This document shows positions 44,310-51,271 of a stretch of 64,000 bases of DNA, piece after piece. The translations under genes were made by a program, and so were the position numbers. The notes beneath the pieces are model-generated. The model had not been told where the DNA came from, did not search any database, and saw only the letters and a program-made list of their open reading frames with translations. Location: NCBI GenBank assembly GCA_963705355.1, contig OY970070.1, forward strand, positions 1,240,001 through 1,304,000, given 5' to 3'. This DNA is from COMBO-56-21 sp963705355 (lineage in GTDB: Archaea; Thermoplasmatota; Thermoplasmata; UBA10834). Numbering within the stretch: position 1 is the first letter of the stretch; every line of letters begins with the position of its first letter.

Positions 44310-44750
44310 TCACCTTATGTCGAGTGCCTGAAATCCAGAGTCGGGATCGTTCCCGAAACCGTCGAGTCTTCCTCTGATCCTCCACTGGTGACTCACCTGG
44401 CCGTTGTAAGTCGGCTGACCCGATGGAACCTGGATGGTCGCGTCGAAGACCTTCGTCTCGCTCGGCTGCAGCACGAAAGCAGGTCCGATCGGGATCGACT
44501 GCTTCACCGTCTCGCCGTGAATCTGTGTCATCTGTCCGCAATGCTTGCATTTGACTTGCCCGTTCTCTTCGGCATGAACGTCTACGAAAACGCCTCCGGA
44601 CTTGACCTCTTTCCCCATCGAGACGACAGTCACCTTCACCGTCATCGAATCGCCCGGTCTCATCGACTGGTGAGGGTATTCGATGCTCACTTTCGCAGCT
44701 CCGCCCGTCATGGCGGTTCCCACCGATTTCATCTTGTCGAGAAAGCCCAT
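44310..44750 (-). CDS. Spo0M-like arrestin-fold protein
   Basis: 146 residues. The start MGFLDKMKSVGTAMTGGAAKV and repeated beta strands (SIEYPHQSMRPGDSMTVKVTVVS; PIGPAFVLQPSETKVFDATIQVP) match the sporulation-control Spo0M/arrestin-like family. A CKHCGQ pair lies in the middle. ATG 44750 follows GGTGGGCAA. In bacteria the family affects sporulation and cell-surface events; the archaeal role is unknown. It is divergent from the Lrp-like gene. Confidence 0.75.
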   Translation of the reverse strand: MGFLDKMKSVGTAMTGGAAKVSIEYPHQSMRPGDSMTVKVTVVSMGKEVKSGGVFVDVHAEENGQVKCKHCGQMTQIHGETVKQSIPIGPAFVLQPSETKVFDATIQVPSGQPTYNGQVSHQWRIRGRLDGFGNDPDSGFQALDIR

Positions 44751-45010
44751 TTGCCCACCGGTGAAAACCACGAGCCTGGTGGGTATTTGATGATTGCGTT
44801 AATGTCTCTTCCAGATGCGATTTGGGAACACCCCGATTAACATAGCAATTCCGCTGGGAGCGCCGTTTTCCGCCAGTCCGGCCTTGGGCCGTCTCACGGT
44901 TTTCGTACTGAAAGCCGTGCGAATTTCGTTCTGTTCGAACCGATGGCATCGAAAGCGTTATGAATGCGAAATCGTTGTACTCTTTTCGAATATTCTTGGG
45001 GAGGGAACCC

Positions 45011-45484
45011 TTGACTGAGAAACAAACCGCCGTGACGCTAGACAAGAACGACAAGATCATCTTGAAAATGCTTCAAGAGGACTGCAAAGTCAGCCTGAAG
45101 AAGATCGGGGAGAAGACTGGCCTATCATCATCCACCGTGCACTACAGGGTGAACAGGTTGATCGAAGAGGGAGTCATCACCGGGTTCAAGGCGTGCGTCG
45201 ACCCGCTGAAGGTCGGGAAGGAGATACTTGCAATCTCGCTCGTGACCGGCAGATACGGGCCAGAGTACTCGAAGAAGATCGGGGAGAAGATCGCCAAGAT
45301 ACAGGGCGTATGGGCAGTCTATTTCCTGCTCGGGAACATCGACTTCGCGGTTCTTTTGAGGGCGTCCTCGAGGGAGGAGCTCAAGGAGATAGTCGACGCG
45401 TTCATCAAGATCGAAGAGGTCGAACGGAGCAACACATACCTGATCCTCGAACGCCTGAAGGAAGACGCGACGGTCCAGCTCTGA
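45011..45484 (+). CDS. Lrp/AsnC-family transcription regulator
   Basis: 157 residues. HTH (LDKNDKIILKMLQEDC, KIGEKTGLSSSTVHYRVNRLIEEGVITGF) followed by an AsnC-type RAM domain (ISLVTGRYGPEYSKKIGEKIAKIQGVWAVYFLLGNIDFAVLLRA region). The start is probably TTG 45011 after GAGGGAACC, since the GTG-like upstream residues do not fit the family. It would sense an amino acid and control nearby or distant genes. It lies upstream of the LSm cluster but with its own spacing. Confidence 0.85.
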   Translation: MTEKQTAVTLDKNDKIILKMLQEDCKVSLKKIGEKTGLSSSTVHYRVNRLIEEGVITGFKACVDPLKVGKEILAISLVTGRYGPEYSKKIGEKIAKIQGVWAVYFLLGNIDFAVLLRASSREELKEIVDAFIKIEEVERSNTYLILERLKEDATVQL

Positions 45485-45548
45485 ACGGGTATTACCGCAA
45501 AACGGGTTAGCCAGCAGTCGCAGTCCGCGCAGTTGTGAAACCGAAAAG

Positions 45549-45556
45549 CTTTAAGT
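45549..45556 (+). promoter_or_regulatory. TATA-like box for the LSm-eL37-purF operon
   Basis: CTTTAAGT about 38 bases before TTG 45591, with a predicted leader of some 13 bases. Confidence 0.4.
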
Positions 45557-45590
45557 ACAGTACCGGTTATCACGAAGTAGGTGTGTTAAT

Positions 45591-45806
45591 TTGATCAAAC
45601 CCCTGGCTGTTCTGAACAAGTCCATCAATTCACAGGTCATCGTAGAGCTCAAGGGGAAGAGGGGGTACCGCGGCGTACTCGACGGGTACGACCCGCACAT
45701 GAACCTCGTGTTGAAGAACGTCGAGGAGACCTACGAGAGCAATGTCGTGCGGAAGATGGAGTCCACGATCGTCCGCGGAGACAACGTCATCTACATTTCG
45801 CCGTGA
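45591..45806 (+). CDS. LSm (Sm-like) RNA-binding protein
   Basis: 71 residues. Sm1 is VIVELKGKRGYRGVLDGYDPHMNLVLKN and Sm2 includes STIVRGDNVIYISP, with the RNA-binding DxxMNxxL and RGD motifs. It should form a heptameric ring that binds U-rich RNA. TTG 45591 follows GGTGTG. This gene, eL37 and purF are commonly neighbours in euryarchaea, and the order is kept here. Confidence 0.95.
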   Translation: MIKPLAVLNKSINSQVIVELKGKRGYRGVLDGYDPHMNLVLKNVEETYESNVVRKMESTIVRGDNVIYISP

Positions 45807-45817
45807 GGTAGGGCCGA

Positions 45818-45985
45818 ATGACGAAGGGCACTCCGTCGATGGGAAAGCGCGGCAGCAAGAAGACGCACATAGTCTGCCGGCGCTGTGGCAAGCGCGCGTA
45901 TCACGTGAGACACAAGGTGTGTGCGTCATGCGGTTTCGGGGCAACTGCTAAGCTTAGACACTACAATTGGGCGAAACAGCATTGA
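45818..45985 (+). CDS. rpl37e: Ribosomal protein eL37
   Basis: 55 residues, found by reading the gap between LSm and purF. MTKGTPSMGKRGSKKTHIVC opens the protein; the zinc site is C20, C23, C35, C38 (VCRRCG and VCASCG), followed by GATAKLRHYNWAKQ. ATG 45818 follows GAGGTAG. Twelve bases after LSm and 32 before purF, one operon. Confidence 0.95.
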   Translation: MTKGTPSMGKRGSKKTHIVCRRCGKRAYHVRHKVCASCGFGATAKLRHYNWAKQH

Positions 45986-46017
45986 TGTGCACATTCCTAG
46001 GAAGGGGGTAGAGGTCA

Positions 46018-47427
46018 ATGGAGCCTGATCACCCACGGGAAGAGTGCGGTGTTTTCGCAATAGCTTCCGTCACGAACGTATCAGTCGACATCTTCTACGC
46101 CCTCAGAGTACTCCAGCACAGAGGCCAGGAATCGGCCGGGATCGCAGTCTTCAACAACGGCATCAAGGCCATCAAGGGCATGGGCCTCGCGCATCAGGCG
46201 CTCAAGTCCGATGATGTGAACAACCTGAAGGGCGATTTGGGCATAGGCCATGTAAGGTATTCGACCGTCGGGTCTTCCACCATCGAGAATGCGCAGCCGA
46301 TAGTTGTCTCAACGAACTACGGTGACATCGCACTCGCGCACAACGGGGAGATCGTGAATGCGGACAAGATCATGGACGAGTTGAAGAAGAAGGGCTGGGC
46401 GTTCATCACATCCTCCGATTCCGAGATCGCTGTCAGGCTTCTCGCGAACGACATCGCGAACACCGGAGACCCCGTGAGGTCCTTGAAGAACCTGATGTCC
46501 ATGTTGCAGGGTTCGTATTCTATGACCATCATGATCAACAACCGGGTCTTCGCAATCAGGGACCCACTGGGCTTCCGCCCGCTCTGCCTCGGAAGGACGA
46601 AATCGGGTTACGCAGCCGCATCTGAGAGCGTCGTGTTCGACACCCTGGGCGGTGAGTTCATACGTGACGTCGAGCCTGGAGAGATCGTCGAACTCTTGCC
46701 AGGGGAGATAAAATCGATCAGGACCGGCCTGTCCAAGGGGAAGGCCCACTGCATGTTCGAGTGGGTCTACATAGCCAGGGCCGACTCGTGCATAGATGGC
46801 AAGCTCGTATATGAGGTCAGACGGAGGATCGGCCAGCGCCTCGCGAAGGAGCAGCCGGTCGATGCGGATGTCGTCGTCCCGATACCGGACTCCGGGAGGT
46901 CGCATGCAATCGGATATTCCGAGGAGTCGGGCATCCGCATGTCGGAAGGGCTGATGAAGAACAGGTACGTCGAGCGCACATTCATAATGCCAGAGCAGTC
47001 GGATCGCGTCACTAGCGTCATGCTCAAGCTCAACCCACTCAAGAGCGTGATCAAGGACAAGAGAGTCGTCCTCGTGGACGACTCCATCGTCAGGGGGAAC
47101 ACGATCCGGCAGATCGTGCAAATCGTGAGGAATGCCGGGGCGAAGGAAGTTCACGTCAGAGTGGGATCTCCTCCGATCAGGGCGCCCTGCTACTTTGGCA
47201 TCGACATGAAGACCAGGGAGCAGTTCGCAGCCACGGGCAGGACTATCGAGGAGATCGGCAAGATGATCACCGCGGACAGCCTGGGATACATCTCAGTAGA
47301 GGGACTCGTCGACGCCATCGGACACCCCTCAGGGGACCTGTGCCTCGGCTGCCTAACGGAAGAATATCCCATGTCCGTTCAGGGCGAGAAGGTCAGATAC
47401 CAGAAGAAGCTGGACTCGTTCGTCTGA
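46018..47427 (+). CDS. purF: Amidophosphoribosyltransferase
   Basis: 469 residues. First committed step of purine synthesis: PRPP plus glutamine to phosphoribosylamine. The Ntn-type nucleophile is Cys10 (REECGVFAI), implying removal of a nine-residue propeptide. The glutaminase domain has HNGEIVNADK and LRVLQHRGQESAGI; the PRTase domain has VVLVDDSIVRGNT. Cysteines in HCMFEWVY, APCYFGID and LCLGC match the four ligands of the 4Fe-4S cluster of the Bacillus-type enzyme. ATG 46018 follows GAGGTCA. Confidence 0.96.
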   Translation: MEPDHPREECGVFAIASVTNVSVDIFYALRVLQHRGQESAGIAVFNNGIKAIKGMGLAHQALKSDDVNNLKGDLGIGHVRYSTVGSSTIENAQPIVVSTNYGDIALAHNGEIVNADKIMDELKKKGWAFITSSDSEIAVRLLANDIANTGDPVRSLKNLMSMLQGSYSMTIMINNRVFAIRDPLGFRPLCLGRTKSGYAAASESVVFDTLGGEFIRDVEPGEIVELLPGEIKSIRTGLSKGKAHCMFEWVYIARADSCIDGKLVYEVRRRIGQRLAKEQPVDADVVVPIPDSGRSHAIGYSEESGIRMSEGLMKNRYVERTFIMPEQSDRVTSVMLKLNPLKSVIKDKRVVLVDDSIVRGNTIRQIVQIVRNAGAKEVHVRVGSPPIRAPCYFGIDMKTREQFAATGRTIEEIGKMITADSLGYISVEGLVDAIGHPSGDLCLGCLTEEYPMSVQGEKVRYQKKLDSFV

Positions 47428-47460
47428 GCCCTTGATGGCTGCTGGGTGATGCTTGGCAAG

Positions 47461-47468
47461 TTTTAACT
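47461..47468 (+). promoter_or_regulatory. TATA-like box for tRNA-Ala
   Basis: TTTTAACT about 34 bases upstream of the tRNA 5' end at 47499. Confidence 0.35.
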
Positions 47469-47498
47469 AGGTCAACCATATACATCGCAAGCCGACAA

Positions 47499-47570
47499 GG
47501 GCCGGTAGATCAGCGGCAGATCGCCCGCTTGGCATGCGGGAGGTCGCGAGTTCAAATCTCGCCCGGTCCA
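47499..47570 (+). tRNA. tRNA-Ala (GGC)
   Basis: 72 bases, no intron. Acceptor GGGCCGG with CCGGTCC gives the G3-U70 pair that identifies alanine tRNA; anticodon stem CCCGC/GCGGG with loop TTGGCAT (anticodon GGC); T arm GCGAG-TTCAAAT-CTCGC; discriminator A at 47570; no encoded CCA. Its last 13 bases plus CTGG recur at 57099-57115. Confidence 0.95.
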
Positions 47571-47642
47571 CTGGCTTCGTCTCTCGAGCAGAATTGATCC
47601 CTCGCTGATTTGAAGCCGGATTGTGCGAGTTCAATTCTGGAT
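47558..47642 (+). repeat. Left copy of an 85-base direct repeat (candidate att site)
   Basis: Begins in the tRNA-Ala 3' end. Two exact 17-base blocks (47558-47574 and 47626-47642) match blocks at 57099-57115 and 57164-57180; the sequence between is similar but diverged. See also the right copy. Confidence 0.75.
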
Positions 47643-47732
47643 CGTCCCTCGTTCCTCGAAATACTGACATAGGATCTGCAGAGTCCGTCTGATCCGGTGC
47701 AGTAGTCCTTTGGCTGAGAGAGCTAGATATCT

Positions 47733-47840
47733 TCAGCCTCCCCCGATGGGAGCAATGAAGATGATTTGGTCGCCGTCAGCAGGTTTGTAGCTCAAGTCCT
47801 CTATCCGTAGGTTCACGAGTACCGGGCTAACGAGATCCAT
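47733..47840 (-). pseudogene. C-terminal remnant of a MoaD/ThiS-like sulfur carrier
   Basis: Thirty-five codons from ATG 47840 to a TGA. The sequence (SPVLVNLRIEDL, then GDQIIFIAPIGGG before the stop) matches the last third of MoaD-type proteins, whose final Gly-Gly is activated for sulfur transfer. The first half is missing: an in-frame TAA lies about 50 bases upstream, with only weak homology between. So it is a truncated gene, or a very short protein that keeps the functional tail. Confidence 0.55.
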
Positions 47841-47898
47841 CGAATAATCGTGAGTTTGGCATGGAAGGTTTCTTTTTGGATGCAGTCCGACCCGTTAC

Positions 47899-47906
47899 CT
47901 ATTTAT
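47899..47906 (+). promoter_or_regulatory. TATA-like box for the surface-protein/ECF operon
   Basis: CTATTTAT about 60 bases before ATG 47962; predicted transcription start near 47929, at the hairpin. Confidence 0.4.
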
Positions 47907-47923
47907 GGTGCGTCCAGTATGCC

Positions 47924-47945
47924 GATATGCTCATCGGAGCATATC
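47924..47945 (+). promoter_or_regulatory. Perfect 9-bp inverted repeat before the surface-protein gene
   Basis: GATATGCTC and GAGCATATC separated by ATCG, ending 16 bases before ATG 47962 and next to the GGGGCGAT ribosome-binding site. It could be an operator for a dimeric repressor or a hairpin in the mRNA leader that controls translation. The family of regulator is not known. Confidence 0.6.
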
Positions 47946-47961
47946 AGCGGGGCGATAGCAT

Positions 47962-50900
47962 ATGTCTGAATCTGAATCAAGTGCGGCGGCTTCGGCTGCG
48001 GGCAAAGGAAAGGGTACCTCCAGAACAACGACAATGATCGTTGTGGCGATTGTGGTAATCCTGATCGCAGCACCACTGAGCTATCTTCTGCTTACGCAGA
48101 ACAAGAATCACGGCGCTGGAGAAGTCCTCGTGACGGTTATCGGCAAACAGTCTGAGAAGAACTACACGCTCTCCGAGCTCAAGGAAATGACCTATCTCGA
48201 ACAGGCATCTTCCTACCAGAACCGCTTTGGTAACTGGAGGGGGGACGGCACCTACAGAGGCGTTCAGCTGAGCTCTTTGGCGGACCAGGTCGGTGGCATG
48301 GTTGCAGGAGACATAATGACTATCGAGGGCTCTGATGGATATGCACAGAACCTGTCCTATTACCAGGTCTATCCAGATGCTTCCAATCAAGCAATCCAGG
48401 GAAAGATTATCCTGGGGTATATGTTCAACAGTTCGCTGGTGCCCGACTGGGCCGACGGGCCGATGATTGCGGTGCTCGCGCCCGACCACGCCTTCAGCAA
48501 CGACGACCTCAACCAGACGGTCGATCGCGACCCGGAGTTCGCCGGCAGCACTTCAGCCGGTTCCCTGTGGGTGAAGAACGTCGACAGGATACAGATCCGC
48601 TCTGTCTTCGACGAGTGGACGGTCCAGCTCACGAACCTCCAGAACGCTACGACCAACCTGACAAGGACGAAGTTTGTTGCGCTAGGATACGATCACTACA
48701 CATATTTCGTGGACTCCAAATCCAGGAATTGGAGCGGCGTGCCCGCATCGATCATACTGGGGTGCGTTGACGACAACGACACTGCCACTTTCAACGCGAC
48801 CCTCGCGGCGACAAAATACAGAGTCAATGTGTCCGCCTCCGACGGCTACAGCAACATCTCGGTCGCTGAGGACCTCGTGGACAACGATGCTCTGTTCGCG
48901 TACAAGATGAACGGCACAGTGCTCAGCTCTTCATACGCTCCCCTGAAGCTGGTGGGAGCAAGCCTCGCAAGCTCTCAGATGGTCAGCAAGATCGTGTCAA
49001 TCAAGTTCTTGGAGCCCGCCACTGCTCCCCCGACGGAGGCGACTCTTGTGTCGGTTATCGAAGGCGCGAACACTCACAACGTGACTCTCACCGCTCTGCT
49101 AGACATGACCTTTATCCAAGGGGTGTCGTCCTACCAGAACAGGTTTGGCATCTGGGGCGGTCTGGGAACTTACCAGGGCGTGACACTGCAGAGTCTGGCG
49201 GACCTGGTCGGCGGGATGCAGCCCGGGGACTTGATGACGGTCACGGGAACGGACGGCTACTGGCAGAATCTCTCCTATTACCAGGTGTATGCCGATGCGA
49301 ATTACCTCGCCATCCAGGGTAACATCATACTGGCCTACGAGTTCAACGGCACGCCTGTGCCCTCTTGGACAAATGGTCCGAAGATCGCGGTACTCGCTCC
49401 AGATGGAGCCTTCAGCAATGATGACTTCATCGCGACAGTGGCTAGGGACTCCGAGTTCCTCGGAAGCACCTCGGCGGGCTCGCTCTGGGTCAAGAACGTG
49501 AACAAGATCGAGATAAGCCACGTCTTCAACGAGTGGACAATACAGCTAACGAACCTCCAGAGCATCACGACCAATCTGACAAGGACGAAGTTTGTTGCGC
49601 TAGGATACGATCACTACACATATTTCGTTGACTCCAAGTCCAGGAACTGGAGCGGAGTGCCGGTGTCCATAATCCTTGGGTACGTGGACGACAGCGACCC
49701 GTCCTCCTTCAACACGAGTCTGGCAGATACGCAGTACAGGGTCAATATAGCCGCGTCCGATGGCTACAACAAGACCATGATCGCGAAGGATCTCGTCGAC
49801 GGAGGGGCTCTGTTCGCATACAAGATGAACGGCTCTATACTGGGTGCCTCTAGCGCCCCGTTGAAGCTCGTCGGACCCAGCCTCGCAGGTTCACAGATGG
49901 TCAGCAAGATAACATCCGTCGAGTTCCTTCCGCCGGAGGCTCAAGTGCTGACACTCAGGAACGGAGACACGTTCCTCAACTTCACCCTGAGCCAGCTGCA
50001 GGCAATGCAAACAGTGACATCCTCCGGAGGCTTCATGAAGTCTACAGGGAAGATCGTGGGTCCGAACGAGTTCACGGGCGTGCCCGTCAAAGACCTCGTG
50101 TCCCTTCTATTCAGCGGGTCCAACTTCAGCCTCGAAGTAGTTGCCACGGACGGGTACACGATGACCTACAGCTCGTCTCAGGTGATCAACGGAACCTTCG
50201 AGCACTATGCCATGGACGGGACCCTGCTGGGACCGGGTGACTTCACCTTCTTGCTTGCCTGGGAGCAGGATGGAGCCCCACTCACTGACATGGCGCTCAG
50301 GATCGCGATCGTGGGCGACAGCGCGCCAATCACAGACGGCCACTTCTGGGCGAAATACGTCCGGAATATCACGGTGAAGCCGTTCGCGAAAGAATGGAAC
50401 ATCGAACTCTCGGGGCTGACAAACATGACCATGGACCGCCAGAGCTTCGAGGCAGTGGCCTCGTGCCCGCATCACACCCTCAACTACACATTCACGAACG
50501 CCACTGGACAGCACACCTATGAGGGTGTCGCTCTGTACATCCTCGTGGCGGCCGTCGACGGGGCTGACGCGCCGGATGGTCACTACCTGTTCAACGAGGT
50601 GCTGGCCGATGCCGGATACAACGTCAGCGTGACAGCTTCGGATAACTACACGATCAAACTCCCGATCTCGGTCGTGCGTGGCAACGCATCCATCATCGTC
50701 GCGAACAAACTCGATGGCGAGCCGCTGCCTGATTCGGAGTTCCCCTTGAAGCTGGTCGGCCCGTGGTTGAAGGGCAACCAGAAGGTGAAGATGATCGCGA
50801 AGATAACGTTGACGGACATGAAGGCGGTGCCACACTGGAACCTGACTATCGTCGGCACGCAGAACGTCACAATCGACTCGATGGCCTTCGATGCGCTTTA

Positions 50901-51267
50901 CCACTGCGGGGTCCACGCTGGCACGTACACATTCACCAATGGCACCGGCAACCACACCTATGAGGGCATCCCCCTCTGGGTACTCGTCGGGGCTGTGGAC
51001 GGCCAAGATCCCCCGGGCCACTATGAGTTCAATACGACCCTCGCGGCCCTAGGATACAGTGTGAGGATAATCGCCTCAGACGGCTCCAATGTGACACTTC
51101 CGATCTCGCAGATCGCCCTCAACGACACGCTGATACTGGCATACATGCTAGATGGCCAACCCCTGACTGGCGACTCCGCTCCGCTCATACTGGTCGGACC
51201 AGGGCTTCCGGACTCGCAGAGCGTCATGAACGTGATCAGGATCGAGCTGGTGGGGCTGCCCACCTAG
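47962..51267 (+). CDS. Repetitive membrane-anchored surface protein, seven SUOX-like domains
   Basis: 1101 residues. A Ser/Ala/Lys-rich cytoplasmic tip and one membrane helix (residues about 24-45) lead to an external region of about seven tandem modules, starting near residues 54, 218, 360, 524, 661, 812 and 958. Modules share a core of TxSDGY or TDGYxQNLSYYQV, W or Y followed by xGVxLxxL, and SAPLKLVGPxLxxSQMVxKI. This layout recalls the sulfite-oxidase molybdopterin-binding fold, but cofactor-binding arginines are not evident and only modules 6 and 7 have a Cys near the usual place (VASCPHH, LYHCGVH). Modules 1/3 and 2/4 are paired duplicates. It likely binds a ligand outside the cell. First gene of the operon with the phosphoesterase and ECF transporter. 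Confidence 0.85.
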   Translation: MSESESSAAASAAGKGKGTSRTTTMIVVAIVVILIAAPLSYLLLTQNKNHGAGEVLVTVIGKQSEKNYTLSELKEMTYLEQASSYQNRFGNWRGDGTYRGVQLSSLADQVGGMVAGDIMTIEGSDGYAQNLSYYQVYPDASNQAIQGKIILGYMFNSSLVPDWADGPMIAVLAPDHAFSNDDLNQTVDRDPEFAGSTSAGSLWVKNVDRIQIRSVFDEWTVQLTNLQNATTNLTRTKFVALGYDHYTYFVDSKSRNWSGVPASIILGCVDDNDTATFNATLAATKYRVNVSASDGYSNISVAEDLVDNDALFAYKMNGTVLSSSYAPLKLVGASLASSQMVSKIVSIKFLEPATAPPTEATLVSVIEGANTHNVTLTALLDMTFIQGVSSYQNRFGIWGGLGTYQGVTLQSLADLVGGMQPGDLMTVTGTDGYWQNLSYYQVYADANYLAIQGNIILAYEFNGTPVPSWTNGPKIAVLAPDGAFSNDDFIATVARDSEFLGSTSAGSLWVKNVNKIEISHVFNEWTIQLTNLQSITTNLTRTKFVALGYDHYTYFVDSKSRNWSGVPVSIILGYVDDSDPSSFNTSLADTQYRVNIAASDGYNKTMIAKDLVDGGALFAYKMNGSILGASSAPLKLVGPSLAGSQMVSKITSVEFLPPEAQVLTLRNGDTFLNFTLSQLQAMQTVTSSGGFMKSTGKIVGPNEFTGVPVKDLVSLLFSGSNFSLEVVATDGYTMTYSSSQVINGTFEHYAMDGTLLGPGDFTFLLAWEQDGAPLTDMALRIAIVGDSAPITDGHFWAKYVRNITVKPFAKEWNIELSGLTNMTMDRQSFEAVASCPHHTLNYTFTNATGQHTYEGVALYILVAAVDGADAPDGHYLFNEVLADAGYNVSVTASDNYTIKLPISVVRGNASIIVANKLDGEPLPDSEFPLKLVGPWLKGNQKVKMIAKITLTDMKAVPHWNLTIVGTQNVTIDSMAFDALYHCGVHAGTYTFTNGTGNHTYEGIPLWVLVGAVDGQDPPGHYEFNTTLAALGYSVRIIASDGSNVTLPISQIALNDTLILAYMLDGQPLTGDSAPLILVGPGLPDSQSVMNVIRIELVGLPT
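48658..48710 (+). repeat. 53-base exact repeat, copy 1
   Basis: Identical to 49576-49628, 918 bases (306 codons) downstream, in modules 2 and 4 of the same gene. Sequence on both sides is clearly more diverged. Confidence 0.9.
49576..49628 (+). repeat. 53-base exact repeat, copy 2
   Basis: Second copy of the exact block in module 4, encoding the same LTRTKFVALGYDHYTYF stretch. Confidence 0.9.
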
Positions 51268-51271
51268 AACC

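Larger units (their letters stand above)
47571..47961. other. Gene-free interval between tRNA-Ala and the surface-protein gene
   Basis: 391 bases. Holds the rest of the left direct repeat, a minus-strand MoaD-like coding remnant (47733-47840), a TATA-like box and a perfect hairpin before the surface-protein gene. A minus-strand open frame over 47467-47670 is the antisense of the tRNA and is not a gene. Confidence 0.7.

Noticed and set aside
47467..47670. Minus-strand frame across tRNA-Ala containing the words RFELATSRMPSG
   Set aside because: Well-known type of false protein translated from the antisense of a tRNA gene. A similar false frame at 56885-57172 reflects only the direct repeat.
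50107..51021. 304-codon minus-strand frame in the surface-protein gene
   Set aside because: Antisense to the repeats; internal repetition merely mirrors the coding strand.
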